64,000 nucleotides of DNA from Pseudomonas haemolytica (GCF_009659625.1 NZ_VOIW01000003.1:124001-188000), one strand, 5' to 3'. Shown: positions 47,691 to 57,331, counted from the stretch's first letter. Numbers and translations: made by a program. Notes: generated by a model not told the origin, from the letters alone.

Positions 47691-47713
47691 GGATTGGGTT
47701 TGCAGATTTTGAA

Positions 47714-48199
47714 CTAAGGCGCTTCGTCTTTGATTTCCCGGTAGCGCTTTTCCAGCTCCTGGCGAATCTGCCGGCGTTGCTGGGCCTGCACAAAGCGGCG
47801 TTTGTCTTCGCTGTTCTGCGGCTGCAGGGGCGGCACGGCGGCGGGTTTGCGTTGGTCGTCTACAGCCACCATGGTGAAGAAGCAGCTGTTGGTATGGCGC
47901 ACCGAGCGCTCACGGATGTTTTCGGTCACCACCTTGATGCCCACTTCCATCGACGTATTGCCGGTGTAGTTGACCGACGCCAGGAAAGTCACCAGCTCAC
48001 CGACATGGATCGGCTCGCGAAAAATCACCTGGTCCACCGACAACGTGACCACATAACGACCCGCATAACGGCTGGCGCAGGCGTAGGCCACTTCGTCGAG
48101 GTACTTGAGTAGCGTGCCGCCGTGGACATTGCCTGAGAAGTTGGCCATGTCAGGGGTCATCAGTACCGTCATCGACAGCTGGGCGTTTCCGGGTTCCAT
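47714..48199 (-). CDS. Acyl-CoA thioesterase (YciA-like hotdog fold)
   Basis: 161 residues, single hotdog domain. Seen: MTPDMANFSGNVHGGTLLKYLDEVAYACASRY with the catalytic Asn/His/Gly and Asp region, and VTLSVDQVIFREPIHVGELV. The C-terminus is a basic helical tail (RRQIRQELEKRYREIKDEAP). The ATG at 48199 is chosen (MEPGNAQLSMTVLMTP). Physiological acyl-CoA substrate unknown. Confidence 0.9.
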   Translation of the reverse strand: MEPGNAQLSMTVLMTPDMANFSGNVHGGTLLKYLDEVAYACASRYAGRYVVTLSVDQVIFREPIHVGELVTFLASVNYTGNTSMEVGIKVVTENIRERSVRHTNSCFFTMVAVDDQRKPAAVPPLQPQNSEDKRRFVQAQQRRQIRQELEKRYREIKDEAP

Positions 48200-48329
48200 A
48201 GCACACTCACGGGTTGTAGGCATTGGTTTGGGGGGGCGGGCACCTCTGCGGGTGCTGGAGTCTTTGCAGCGCCATCCCTAACGGGACGCCAGTGGGCGGC
48301 TTGCCGTCACGCATGCATCGATCTGTTTC

Positions 48330-48470
48330 CATATATTGCACCGGCTTTTCAGCAGAAGTCGCGGTGTTAACCTTCAAAAGCCCATCTCAGGGCTTTTCTT
48401 ACGTTCAAGGCAGACTTTTCCTTCCGCTCTTTGAGGCCGTACAAAAGCGCGGCCGGAAGTGGGAAAAGCG
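48330..48470 (+). promoter_or_regulatory. Structured 5' leader of the Kef-type transporter gene
   Basis: The gap contains successive potential hairpins: CACCG/CGGTG enclosing a second stem (about 48340-48367), a terminator-like AAAAGCCC-ATCTCA-GGGCTTTT (48376-48397), and a long stem CTTTTCCTTCCG (48415-48426) with CGGAAGTGGGAAAAG (48454-48468). The last ends 13 bp before the AAGGAG of the transporter. No gene precedes the terminator-like hairpin on this strand, suggesting attenuation or a small RNA. Confidence 0.45.
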
Positions 48471-48496
48471 CCGATACCCTCAAGGAGCCCCTCGCC

Positions 48497-50260
48497 ATGC
48501 ACGCCATCAGCTTCATCCAGGACTTGGCCGTGATCATGCTGGTGGCAGGGGTGGTCACCATCCTGTTTCACCGCCTCAAGCAGCCGGTGGTGCTGGGCTA
48601 TATCGTCGCCGGCTTCATTATCGGCCCCCACACCCCGCCGTTTGGCCTGATCCACGATGAAGACACGATCAAGACCCTGGCTGAGCTTGGGGTAATCTTC
48701 CTGATGTTCTGCCTGGGCCTGGAGTTCAGCCTGCGCAAGCTGTTCAAGGTGGGGGCCACGGCGTTTATCGCGGCGTTCCTTGAGATCGTGCTGATGATCT
48801 GGATTGGCTACGAGATCGGCCGCTGGTTCGACTGGAGCACCATGGACTCGCTGTTTCTCGGCGCGATCCTGGCGATTTCCTCGACCACCATCATCGTCAA
48901 GGCCCTCAATGACCTGAAGATGAAAGACCAGCGTTTCGCCCAGCTGATTTTCGGTGTGCTGATCGTCGAGGACATCCTGGGTATCGGCATCATTGCCTTG
49001 CTGTCGAGCATCGCCGTCAGTGGCACAGTCAGCTCCGGCGAGGTGTTCTCCACGGTCGGCAAGCTTTCTCTGTTCATGATCGTCGCGCTGGTGATCGGCA
49101 TTTTGCTGGTGCCGCGCCTGCTGGCTTATGTGGCCAGGTTTGAAAGCAACGAGATGCTGCTGATCACCGTGTTGGGCTTGTGTTTCGGTTTCTGCCTGCT
49201 GGTGGTGAAGCTGGAATACAGCATGGTGCTCGGGGCGTTCTTGATTGGCGCGATCATGGCTGAATCCCGGCAATTGATTAAGATCGAGCGCCTGATCGAG
49301 CCGGTTCGCGACATGTTCAGTGCGATCTTCTTTGTCGCGATTGGCTTGATGATCGACCCGAATATCCTGCTGCAATACGCCTGGCCGATTGCGGTGATCA
49401 CCGTCGCCGTGGTGCTGGGCAAGATGCTTTCCTGCGGCCTGGGCGCATTTATCGCCGGCAATGATGGGCGCACTTCGCTGCGGGTCGGCATGGGGCTGTC
49501 ACAGATTGGTGAGTTTTCTTTCATCATTGCGGCGCTGGGGATGACCCTGCAGGTGACCAGTGATTTCCTCTATCCGGTAGCAGTAGCGGTTTCGGCGATT
49601 ACGACCTTGCTCACCCCCTACCTGATTCGCGGTGCCGACCCGTTGTCATTGAAGATCGCGGCGGTAATGCCCAAGCGCATGAGCCGTGTATTCGGCATGT
49701 ATGGCGAATGGCTGCGCAGCATTCAGCCTCAGGGCGAGGGCGCGATGCTGGCCTCGATGATCCGCAAAATCATCCTGCAGGTAGGGGTAAACCTGGCGTT
49801 GGTGATCGCGATCTTCTTTGCCGGCAGCTTTTTCGCCGCGCGCATCGGTGGGTATCTGGAAGGCTGGGTCAGTGACCAAAGCTGGCAGAAGGCATTGATC
49901 TGGGGTGGGGCACTGCTGTTGTCGCTACCGTTCCTGATTGCGGCGTATCGCAAGCTCAAGGCGCTGTCGATGTTGCTGGCGGAGATGAGCGTGAAGCCGG
50001 AGATGGCCGGGCGGCATACCCAGCGTGTGCGAAGGGTGATTGCGGAACTGATCCCCATTTTGTCGCTGCTGGTGATCTTCCTGCTATTGGCAGCCTTGTC
50101 GGCCAGCATTCTGCCGACCAACAAGTTGCTGGTGTTGATTGCCGTGGTCACGGCGGCGGTAGCGGCGGTGCTCTGGCGCTGGTTTATCCGTGTGCATACG
50201 CGGATGCAGGTTGCCCTGTTGGAAACGTTAGATAACCACAAGGATACGCCGGACCACTAA
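48497..50260 (+). CDS. Kef/CPA2-family monovalent cation:proton antiporter
   Basis: 587 residues, inner membrane. A Na/H-exchanger domain with 12-13 helices spans residues 1-385 (VVLGYIVAGFIIGPHTPPFG, LGVIFLMFCLGLEFSLRKLFK, STTIIVKALNDLKMK, GLSQIGEFSFIIAALG). The C-terminal 200 residues carry two to three more membrane helices and no TrkA-N nucleotide domain, unlike E. coli KefB/KefC. AAGGAG lies 8 bp before the ATG; an upstream in-frame start at 48431 would cross the leader stem. Potassium efflux is likely but not certain. Confidence 0.88.
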   Translation: MHAISFIQDLAVIMLVAGVVTILFHRLKQPVVLGYIVAGFIIGPHTPPFGLIHDEDTIKTLAELGVIFLMFCLGLEFSLRKLFKVGATAFIAAFLEIVLMIWIGYEIGRWFDWSTMDSLFLGAILAISSTTIIVKALNDLKMKDQRFAQLIFGVLIVEDILGIGIIALLSSIAVSGTVSSGEVFSTVGKLSLFMIVALVIGILLVPRLLAYVARFESNEMLLITVLGLCFGFCLLVVKLEYSMVLGAFLIGAIMAESRQLIKIERLIEPVRDMFSAIFFVAIGLMIDPNILLQYAWPIAVITVAVVLGKMLSCGLGAFIAGNDGRTSLRVGMGLSQIGEFSFIIAALGMTLQVTSDFLYPVAVAVSAITTLLTPYLIRGADPLSLKIAAVMPKRMSRVFGMYGEWLRSIQPQGEGAMLASMIRKIILQVGVNLALVIAIFFAGSFFAARIGGYLEGWVSDQSWQKALIWGGALLLSLPFLIAAYRKLKALSMLLAEMSVKPEMAGRHTQRVRRVIAELIPILSLLVIFLLLAALSASILPTNKLLVLIAVVTAAVAAVLWRWFIRVHTRMQVALLETLDNHKDTPDH

Positions 50261-50276
50261 AGGCTGGGTGTGGCGC

Positions 50277-50684
50277 TCAGCTTTCCAGCCAGACGTCCCG
50301 CGCCCAGTGCCATACCGATTCCCAGGTTTCTTCGGTGACGAGCTCTTCCTCGCCGGACCACAGCACCACGGTGCCGTCTTCTTCGACGCAGTAGTAGTCG
50401 TCGCCGTCCTGGCAGATCGGGATCATGCTGCGGTCGACGCCAGCATCCCAGGCGTTGGCGGCAACGTCCGGCAGGTAGGTGTGGGATTGTGGGTCGGTGA
50501 CGGTCACCGGTTCCAGGCTGCCATACACCACGTCGCTGACGGTGAGCAGGAACTCACGGAAGACAAACGGGATATCGATGAACAGTTGTTCTTCGATTTC
50601 CACCAGTTGGTCTTCGTCAGGCAGCTCCAAAGGAACCGGTACCGGTTCGTTGGCTTCACGCAATTGTTCGATGATTTCTTCCAC
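50277..50684 (-). CDS. SMI1/KNR4 (SUKH) family protein
   Basis: 135 residues, acidic and soluble. N-terminal SUKH motif (LPDEDQLVEIEEQLFIDIPFVFREFLLTVSDV) and the later YLPDVAANAW and IPICQDGDDYYCVEEDGTVVLW. SUKH proteins include immunity proteins of contact-dependent toxins, but no toxin gene is adjacent; it stands between the antiporter and the Tim44-like gene, so a housekeeping role is as likely. Confidence 0.85.
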   Translation of the reverse strand: MEEIIEQLREANEPVPVPLELPDEDQLVEIEEQLFIDIPFVFREFLLTVSDVVYGSLEPVTVTDPQSHTYLPDVAANAWDAGVDRSMIPICQDGDDYYCVEEDGTVVLWSGEEELVTEETWESVWHWARDVWLES

Positions 50685-50765
50685 GGCCGGGATCCTCTTG
50701 CTAGATGGCGCGGTTTATAGGGGCGTTTTATACAGTAGCTCGCTATAAGTGCAACCGTGAAATAG

Positions 50766-50792
50766 AAAACCCCGGACAAGTCCGGGGTTTTT
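50766..50792. terminator. Bidirectional rho-independent terminator
   Basis: AAAA, CCCCGGA (50770-50776), loop CAAG, TCCGGGG (50781-50787), TTTTT. It lies 27 bp beyond the stop of the minus-strand Tim44-like gene and would end its transcript. Confidence 0.88.
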
Positions 50793-50819
50793 GTTATCGC
50801 TTGCTCAAACGTGCTGGTT

Positions 50820-51689
50820 TCAGCCGTTCTGGCGGATACCGGCGACCAGCCATGGCTGATTGTCACCCTGTGGGCGTTCCATGTTCCAGCTTTCGCTGAA
50901 CACTTCACCCTGGTCGAAACGCGAGGTCTTCGACACGCCGCTGAATGTCAGGGTGGCGATGGTCTTGTCGGCGCGATCATCCACACCGTCCAGTTGTACG
51001 CGCAGGTCGTCGATGTAGGTCGACTGGAATGCTTCACCGATTTCGGCACGTTCGCGCTTGAGGAACTCCAGCAGTTGCGGGGTCACGAACTCGGAGATCT
51101 TGTCCATTTCGTTGGCGTCCCAGTGCTGTTGCAGGGACTGGAAGTGGCTGCGGGCCGCTTCGACGAAACGTTCTTCGTTGAACCAGGCCGGTGCATTGAT
51201 CACCGGACGGGCGGCGGCAGGGGCTGCCGAGCCACCGAAGATCGAACCCATGGCTGGCTTCTGCTCGAACACTTCACGCTGCATCGGCGCGCCGGCTGGA
51301 GCCAGGTGCTCCTGCTGCTTGCGGCGACGGGCGGCGATAAAGCGGAAGATCACGAAGGCGATGACGGCCAGGATCAGGATGTCGAAGATCTGCATACCCT
51401 CGAAGCCGCCGCCCATGAACATGGAAGCGAGCAGGCCACCGGCGGCAATACCGGCCAGAGGGCCCAGCCAGCGCGAAGCACCGCCGGCCTTGGCAGCAGC
51501 GCCAGCGGCACCGGCTGCGCCCGCAGTGGCGGCAGCACCGCCGGCACCCGCGGCTGGAGCCATCTGGCTGGTCTGGTGAGTCGGTGCCGCGCCCGAGCTT
51601 TTGCCGCCACCGAAGCGTTTGGCGTTGGCGTCGATGCTCATCGTCAAGCCGATGCACAGCGCCATGGCGATGCTAAGAAAACGTTTCAT
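50820..51689 (-). CDS. Tim44-like domain protein
   Basis: 289 residues. N-terminal signal or anchor (FLSIAMALCIGLTMSIDANA), a low-complexity Ala/Gly-rich linker, a hydrophobic pair (WLGPLAGIAAGGLLASMFMGG and MQIFDILILAVIAFVIFRFI), then a Tim44/TIM44-like domain (RFVEAARSHFQSLQQHWDANEMDKISEFVTPQL). Family members are membrane-bound with unclear bacterial function. ATG at 51689 (MKRFLSIAM) gives a normal signal; an upstream start adds five residues. Confidence 0.85.
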   Translation of the reverse strand: MKRFLSIAMALCIGLTMSIDANAKRFGGGKSSGAAPTHQTSQMAPAAGAGGAAATAGAAGAAGAAAKAGGASRWLGPLAGIAAGGLLASMFMGGGFEGMQIFDILILAVIAFVIFRFIAARRRKQQEHLAPAGAPMQREVFEQKPAMGSIFGGSAAPAAARPVINAPAWFNEERFVEAARSHFQSLQQHWDANEMDKISEFVTPQLLEFLKRERAEIGEAFQSTYIDDLRVQLDGVDDRADKTIATLTFSGVSKTSRFDQGEVFSESWNMERPQGDNQPWLVAGIRQNG

Positions 51690-51820
51690 AAAGGGAATTC
51701 CCATTTGTGGATTGCACGCGCGCCATGTTGCACAGGTGTCGTGACAGTGGCTAGCGGCATAATGTTTCGGGCTTTTGCGTAAGACCGAATCCGAAGGGTC
51801 TGTAGGACGTACGACAGATA

Positions 51821-51855
51821 TTGGCCCGCGCTTGTTAAAAACAAGGGCAGGCCAA
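51821..51855. other. Nested inverted repeat downstream of uvrD
   Basis: TTGGCC (51821-51826) pairs with GGCCAA (51850-51855), and inside it CTTGTT (51831-51836) pairs with AACAAG (51840-51845). Two stems interrupted by a 4-nt internal loop. It lies 23 bp past the uvrD stop without a T-run; a factor-assisted terminator or an mRNA 3' stabiliser is possible. Confidence 0.45.
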
Positions 51856-51877
51856 AACCTTCATGTAGGCAAATGTT

Positions 51878-54061
51878 TCAGACCGCTTCGAGCTTCGCGT
51901 AACCCATCATCAGCCACTTGCTGCCTTCGGCGAAGTTCACCTGCACCCGGGCCTGGGCGCCGGCGCCTTCGAAGTTGAGGATCACGCCTTCGCCGAAGAT
52001 CGCATGCTTGACCTGCTGGCCGAGGCTGAATGGGGTTTCCGGAATTTCGGAACCGGCAAACATGTTGCTGGAGTTCTGCTGCTGGCCACCGCCGAACGGA
52101 CGGCTGACGCTGTTGGACAGGCGCACTTCCTGGATCAACCCCTTCGGCACTTCACGTACGAAGCGCGATACCTTGTTGTAGGTCTCGCTGCCGTACAGGC
52201 GTCGGGTTTCGGCGTAGGTCATCACCAGGTTCTGCATCGCCCGGGTAATGCCCACATAGGCCAGGCGGCGTTCTTCCTCAAGGCGGCCGGGTTCTTCCAG
52301 GCTCATCTTGTGGGGGAACAGACCTTCCTCCATGCCCACCAGGAACACATACGGAAATTCCAGGCCCTTGGCGCTGTGCAAGGTCATCAGCTGGATGCTG
52401 TCTTCATGCTCATCGGCCTGGGTATCGCCTGCTTCCAGCGACGCATGGCCAAGGAAGGCGGCGAGCGGCGTCAGCTCTTCGTCTTCCTCGGTGTTTTCGA
52501 AGGCGCGGGCGGCGCTGACCAGCTCCTCAAGGTTTTCTACCCGGGCCTGGCCTTTCTCGCCTTTTTCCGCCTCGTGATAGGCGATCAGCCCGGACTGCGC
52601 GATCACGGTCTGGGTCATCAGGTGCAGAGGCATTTCTGCGCACTTGGCGGCCAGGTTCTCGATCAGCTCGACAAACACGCCCAACGCCCCGGCAGCGCGG
52701 CCGGTCAGGCCTTTGTTGGCGATCAGCAAGCGCATGGCTTCCCACATCGACACATCGGCATGGCGCGCATGATCGCGGATCGCTTCTACGGTTTTCTCAC
52801 CGATGCCGCGGGCCGGGATATTGATCACCCGCTCCAGCGCCGCATCGTTGCCGCGGCCTTCCAGCAAGCGCAGGTAGGCCATGGCGTTCTTGATTTCGGC
52901 ACGTTCGAAGAAGCGCTGGCCGCCGTAGATACGGTACGGAATACGCTCGCGCAACAGGGCTTCTTCCAGCACCCGCGATTGGGCGTTGGAACGGTACAGG
53001 ATCGCGATATCGCTGCGGGCCAGGCCGGTCTTCAGTGCGCTTTCGATGGTTTCCACCACGTAGCGTGCTTCATCGTGCTCGTTGAACGCCGCGTACAGGT
53101 TGATCGCCTCGCCTTCGCCGCCGTCGGTCCACAGCTCTTTGCCCAGGCGCCCGGTGTTGTTGGCGATCAAGGCGTTGGCAGCCTTGAGGATCCCGGCGGT
53201 GGAGCGGTAGTTCTGCTCCAGGCGGATGGTCACCGCGTCCGGGAAGTCTTCGGAATACTGGTAGATGTTCTCGATTTTCGCGCCGCGCCAGCCGTAGATC
53301 GACTGGTCGTCATCGCCCACCACCATCAGGCTGTCGCCGCCCTTGGCCAGCAGGCGCAACCAGGCGTACTGCACGGCGTTGGTGTCCTGGAACTCATCCA
53401 CCAGGATGTGGCGGAAGCGTTTCTGGTAATGGGCCAGCAAACCTGGGTTGTCACGCCACAGGTCGAGAGCGCGCAGCAGCAGCTCGGAGAAGTCGATGAC
53501 GCCGGCGCGCACGCAGGCTGCCTCGTAGGCTTCATAAATGCTGCGCATGGTGGCCAGGAACAGGTCGCCGCTGGCCTGGATATGTTGCGGGCGCAGGCCC
53601 TCATCTTTCTGGCCGTTGATAAACCATTGGGCCTGGCGCGCCGGCCAACGTTGTTCATCGAGGCCCAGTTCGCGGATCACGCGCTTGACCAGGCGTTGCT
53701 GGTCGTCGCTGTCGAGAATCTGGAAAGTCTGGCTCAGCCCCGCTTCCTGCCAATGCGCCCGCAGCAGGCGGTGCGCCAGGCCGTGGAAGGTACCCACCCA
53801 CATGCCGGCCGGGCTAATGCCCATCAACTGCTCGATGCGGTGGCGCATCTCGGCAGCGGCCTTGTTGGTAAAGGTCACCGACAGGATCGAATGCGGGGAC
53901 GCGTTTTCGACCTGGATCAACCAGGCGATACGGTGCACCAGCACTCGGGTTTTACCGGAGCCAGCACCGGCCAGGACCAACTGACGGCCAACGGGGGCCG
54001 CTACGGCCTGACGTTGGGCATCGTTGAGGGAGTTCAGCAAAAGAGAGAGATCATCGCGCAT
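51878..54061 (-). CDS. uvrD: DNA helicase II UvrD
   Basis: SF1 3'-5' helicase in nucleotide excision and mismatch repair. 727 residues, normal length. Seen: Walker A GAGSGKT, LSVTFTNKAAAEMRHR, Walker B with ILVDEFQDTN, GDDDQSIYGWRGA, LEQNYRS, and late motifs TLHSAKGLEFPYVFLVGMEEG and ERRLAYVGITRA. Starts MRDDLSLLLNSLNDAQRQAV. A C-terminal Tudor-like tail (ILNFEGAGAQARVQVNFAEGSKWL) that binds RNA polymerase is present. Confidence 0.97.
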   Translation of the reverse strand: MRDDLSLLLNSLNDAQRQAVAAPVGRQLVLAGAGSGKTRVLVHRIAWLIQVENASPHSILSVTFTNKAAAEMRHRIEQLMGISPAGMWVGTFHGLAHRLLRAHWQEAGLSQTFQILDSDDQQRLVKRVIRELGLDEQRWPARQAQWFINGQKDEGLRPQHIQASGDLFLATMRSIYEAYEAACVRAGVIDFSELLLRALDLWRDNPGLLAHYQKRFRHILVDEFQDTNAVQYAWLRLLAKGGDSLMVVGDDDQSIYGWRGAKIENIYQYSEDFPDAVTIRLEQNYRSTAGILKAANALIANNTGRLGKELWTDGGEGEAINLYAAFNEHDEARYVVETIESALKTGLARSDIAILYRSNAQSRVLEEALLRERIPYRIYGGQRFFERAEIKNAMAYLRLLEGRGNDAALERVINIPARGIGEKTVEAIRDHARHADVSMWEAMRLLIANKGLTGRAAGALGVFVELIENLAAKCAEMPLHLMTQTVIAQSGLIAYHEAEKGEKGQARVENLEELVSAARAFENTEEDEELTPLAAFLGHASLEAGDTQADEHEDSIQLMTLHSAKGLEFPYVFLVGMEEGLFPHKMSLEEPGRLEEERRLAYVGITRAMQNLVMTYAETRRLYGSETYNKVSRFVREVPKGLIQEVRLSNSVSRPFGGGQQQNSSNMFAGSEIPETPFSLGQQVKHAIFGEGVILNFEGAGAQARVQVNFAEGSKWLMMGYAKLEAV

Positions 54062-54340
54062 CGACGCATTCTATGGGCCTAAGGGAGCTCGGGCAAATCC
54101 CAATGCCAGGTGGTCGACGGAAAACATCCGGCACGCTACCGACCGGGCGAACATTCTGTCGGGAGGGATGACCGGTTGGTCATGGACTGCAGCCCGCGCC
54201 GCGTCTTGCTCAAGCTGTCTGGGCCAAAGGTTTGCGGCCAGTTTCTGCGAGTTTTTTATGACCTGGAGCAGTTTGGCCCAGGCGCCTGCTTGTGTATGCT
54301 CCGTCGACGTTTCGGGCTCACCATTATAAGAACACCGCCT

Positions 54341-57214
54341 ATGACCCTTAGCACCGACCTGTTTGGCCCCTCGGCGGCGCCGGCGCAGGTCATCCGTAAA
54401 CACTATGCAACCGAAATGGCGGTCGAGCGCACGCGCCTGCTGTACCAGGGCTCGTTGCTGCCGACGCTGCTGATGCTGGTCAACGGCCTGGTCTGCGCCT
54501 GGTTACTGTGGAACCCGCAGCAATACCTGCTCGACAGCATCTGGTTGCTCTGGCTGCTGGCCTTGGTGGCGATGCGCGTGATTCAGGTGGCGGCCTTTGA
54601 TTCGGCGATGCCCAGCCGTCAGGCCCAACCGGTGTGGCGGCGAATGTTTATGCTCGGCTCGGCGGCCAGTGGCCTGACCCTTTCCTTTGCGGCCATCGTC
54701 CTGGTGCCCGCTGACAGCTTTATGCATCAGGCCTGGGTGTTTGGCCTGATTGGCGCCGCTTCATTGTCGGCCAGCGTGGCCTACGCCGTTAACCTTTGGG
54801 CCTTCTTGTCCTTTGCCTTGCCGTGCCTGTTGCCGGCCATCGTCTACCTGTTCTGGAATGGCACACCTCAGCAGCAGGGCTGGGGCGTGCTCGGCCTGAT
54901 CCTGCTGGCGTCACTGAGCCTGGTGGCATGGCAAGTCAACCGCCTGATCCAGCGCGGGCTGTCGCGCCGCTTCCAGAATCAGGCGCTGATCGAGCATTTG
55001 CAGCAGGCGCAGCAGCGCAGTGAGCAGTTGAACCTGGAGTTGGTACGCGAAGTGGAGCAGCGCCGCCAGGTAGAGCAGGACCTGCGCGAATCCCAGGTCG
55101 ACCTGCAAGACCGCGTGGCGCTACGCAGCCACGAACTGGATGCCGCCAGCCTCGCTCTGAATAAAAGCGAAGCGCGGCTCGCCATGGCCCTGCAAGCCAG
55201 CGAGCTGGGCTTGTGGGATTGGAACCTGCAAACCGACGAAGTCCACCACACCCAACTCAAGGAGCTGTTCGGCCTGGAGCCCGAGTACGTCACGGCGATG
55301 CTCAGCCACCTCAAGCCGCGCCTGCACCCCGACGACCTGCCGTTGCTCAAGCGCGCGCTGGTGGAGCATCTCAAAGGCCGCAGCGAGGACTACCAAGTGG
55401 AGTACCGCGTGCGCCATGGCGATGGGCATTGGGTGTGGATCCAGGACCGCGGGCGTGCGGTAGAGCGTGCGCCCAATGGCCGTGTGACCCGCATGCTCGG
55501 CACGCGCCGCGATATCAGCGCCAGTAAAGCCCTGGAAGAACAGCTACGGCTCGCCTCGACGGTGTTCGAGGCGGCCAGCGAAGGCATCGTGATCCTTGAT
55601 CCCGAGTACGTGCTGATCGCGGTGAACCAGGCATTCAGCCGTGTCACCGGTTTTGACATCGACGACATGCTCGGTCGCAATGTGGTGGAACTGCCCAGCA
55701 GCCGCGATGCGCGACGCCACTTCCCGGTGATCCGCCAGGCGCTGCTCAGCCACGGCACCTGGCAGGGCGAGTTGGTGGAAACGCGCAAGAACGGCGAGCT
55801 CTACCCGCAGTGGCTGCAATTGAACGTAGTGCGCGATGTTCGGGGAAACGTCAGCCATATCGTGGGCTTTTTCGCCGATCTGTCGGCGCGGCGCGAATCC
55901 GAGGAGCGTATGCGCTACCTCACCCACTACGACGAGCTGACCGGCCTGGCCAACCGCTCGTTGTTTCGCGAACGGCTACGCGAGGCGCACCAGCGCGTTC
56001 GCCAGGGTGGCCGCAGCCTGGCACTGCTGCATATCAACCTGGATCGTTTCAAGTTGCTCAATGACAGCTTGGGTCATGAAGTGGCCGACCAACTATTGCA
56101 GAAAATGGCCCGGCGTTTGATCAATGCGCTGCCCGAAGCCGACACCATCGCGCGCCTGTCCGGCGATGAGTTTGCCGTGCTCTTTGATGCCTATGGCAAC
56201 TTGTCGAGCCTGGCGCGCGTGGCGACGCGGCTGCTGGCAAAACTGCGCGTGCCGGTGACGGTGGAAGGGCATGAGTTGGTGGTCAGCGCTTCCATGGGCG
56301 TCAGCCTGCTGCCGGACAATGCGCGGGAAATTTCCGCGTTGGTCAGCCAATCGAATATGGCCATGCAGCATGCCAAACATTTGGGCGGAAATAACTTCCA
56401 GTTCTACACCGACAGCCTGCAAGCCAGCACCCTCGAACGTTTGCAACTGGAAAACCACCTGCGCAAAGCCATCGAGGAACGCCATCTCAGCGTGTTCTAC
56501 CAGCCCAAACTATGCCTGGCTACCGGCAAGCTGAATGCCGCCGAGGCGTTGATCCGCTGGGAGCATCCGCACTGGGGCATGGTGCCACCGGGGGACTTTA
56601 TCGGCCTGGCCGAAGAAACCGGCTTGATCGTGCCGTTGGGCGAGTTCGTGTTGCGCCAGGCCTGCTGGCAGGCCTGCGAGTGGCAGCGCCAGGGGCTGGC
56701 GCCGATTCGGGTATCGGTCAACCTGTCGGTGCATCAGTTGCGCCAGGGCAAGCTGGTCAGCCTGGTACGCCAGGTGCTGGAAGAAACCGGCCTGGATCCG
56801 CAATACCTTGAGCTGGAACTGACTGAAAGCCAATTGCTCGACAGCGTTGAGCACATCATCGCCACCTTTCAACAGTTGCGCGATTTAGGGGTGAAACTGG
56901 CCATCGACGATTTTGGCACCGGTTATTCGTCCCTCAGCTACCTCAAGCGCATTCCGGTGGACTACGTGAAGATCGACCAGACCTTTATCCGTGGCCTGGG
57001 CCAGGGGCGTGAGGACGCGGCTATCACCCGTGCAATCATCGCCATGGCCCATGGGTTGGCGCTCAAGGTCGTGGCTGAAGGCGTGGAAGATCAGCAGCAG
57101 CTGGATTTCCTGCGCGGTGAGCAATGCGACGAAGTGCAGGGTTATCTGATCAGCCAGCCGATGCCGGCCAAAGGGCTGGCAGATTTGTTACGGAAAAATG
57201 CAGATTTTTCTTAA
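54341..57214 (+). CDS. Membrane PAS-GGDEF-EAL protein (c-di-GMP phosphodiesterase type)
   Basis: 957 residues. N-terminal sensor with about six membrane helices (residues 30-225), a coiled coil (about 235-300), two PAS domains (about 300-410 and 420-545), then GGDEF and EAL domains. The GGDEF signature is changed to SGDEF (ARLSGDEFAVL), so cyclase activity is doubtful. The EAL domain has the expected EALIRWEHP, ELTES, IDDFGTGYSSL and KIDQTF motifs, pointing to phosphodiesterase activity. Start at 54341; upstream codons in frame lie in the uvrD promoter gap. Same neighbour as in P. aeruginosa (PA5442 beside uvrD, recalled). Confidence 0.92.
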   Translation: MTLSTDLFGPSAAPAQVIRKHYATEMAVERTRLLYQGSLLPTLLMLVNGLVCAWLLWNPQQYLLDSIWLLWLLALVAMRVIQVAAFDSAMPSRQAQPVWRRMFMLGSAASGLTLSFAAIVLVPADSFMHQAWVFGLIGAASLSASVAYAVNLWAFLSFALPCLLPAIVYLFWNGTPQQQGWGVLGLILLASLSLVAWQVNRLIQRGLSRRFQNQALIEHLQQAQQRSEQLNLELVREVEQRRQVEQDLRESQVDLQDRVALRSHELDAASLALNKSEARLAMALQASELGLWDWNLQTDEVHHTQLKELFGLEPEYVTAMLSHLKPRLHPDDLPLLKRALVEHLKGRSEDYQVEYRVRHGDGHWVWIQDRGRAVERAPNGRVTRMLGTRRDISASKALEEQLRLASTVFEAASEGIVILDPEYVLIAVNQAFSRVTGFDIDDMLGRNVVELPSSRDARRHFPVIRQALLSHGTWQGELVETRKNGELYPQWLQLNVVRDVRGNVSHIVGFFADLSARRESEERMRYLTHYDELTGLANRSLFRERLREAHQRVRQGGRSLALLHINLDRFKLLNDSLGHEVADQLLQKMARRLINALPEADTIARLSGDEFAVLFDAYGNLSSLARVATRLLAKLRVPVTVEGHELVVSASMGVSLLPDNAREISALVSQSNMAMQHAKHLGGNNFQFYTDSLQASTLERLQLENHLRKAIEERHLSVFYQPKLCLATGKLNAAEALIRWEHPHWGMVPPGDFIGLAEETGLIVPLGEFVLRQACWQACEWQRQGLAPIRVSVNLSVHQLRQGKLVSLVRQVLEETGLDPQYLELELTESQLLDSVEHIIATFQQLRDLGVKLAIDDFGTGYSSLSYLKRIPVDYVKIDQTFIRGLGQGREDAAITRAIIAMAHGLALKVVAEGVEDQQQLDFLRGEQCDEVQGYLISQPMPAKGLADLLRKNADFS

Positions 57215-57316
57215 CGCAGCGTAGGCCGCCTTTATGGCTACATAGCGCCTGCCCGCTGAAACCAGAGGGGAGCAGGGCGATTTAGTGATGCATCGAACGG
57301 GCAAAACGACAATTCC

Positions 57317-57331
57317 TGTAGTATAACTACA
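57317..57331. promoter_or_regulatory. HexR-type operator
   Basis: TGTAGTATAACTACA is a 15-bp palindrome (asymmetric only at its centre) matching the gammaproteobacterial HexR consensus TGTARTWWWAYTACA at every position. It lies 46 bp upstream of the RpiR-family gene, suggesting autoregulation or control by a HexR paralogue. Confidence 0.75.

Noticed and set aside
48223..48660. 145-codon open frame reading into the antiporter gene
   Set aside because: Out of frame with the antiporter, low-complexity composition, and it crosses a terminator-like hairpin and the leader stem.
50277..50684. SUKH protein as an immunity protein of a toxin system
   Set aside because: No toxin, Rhs, CDI or secretion gene lies within the neighbouring genes.
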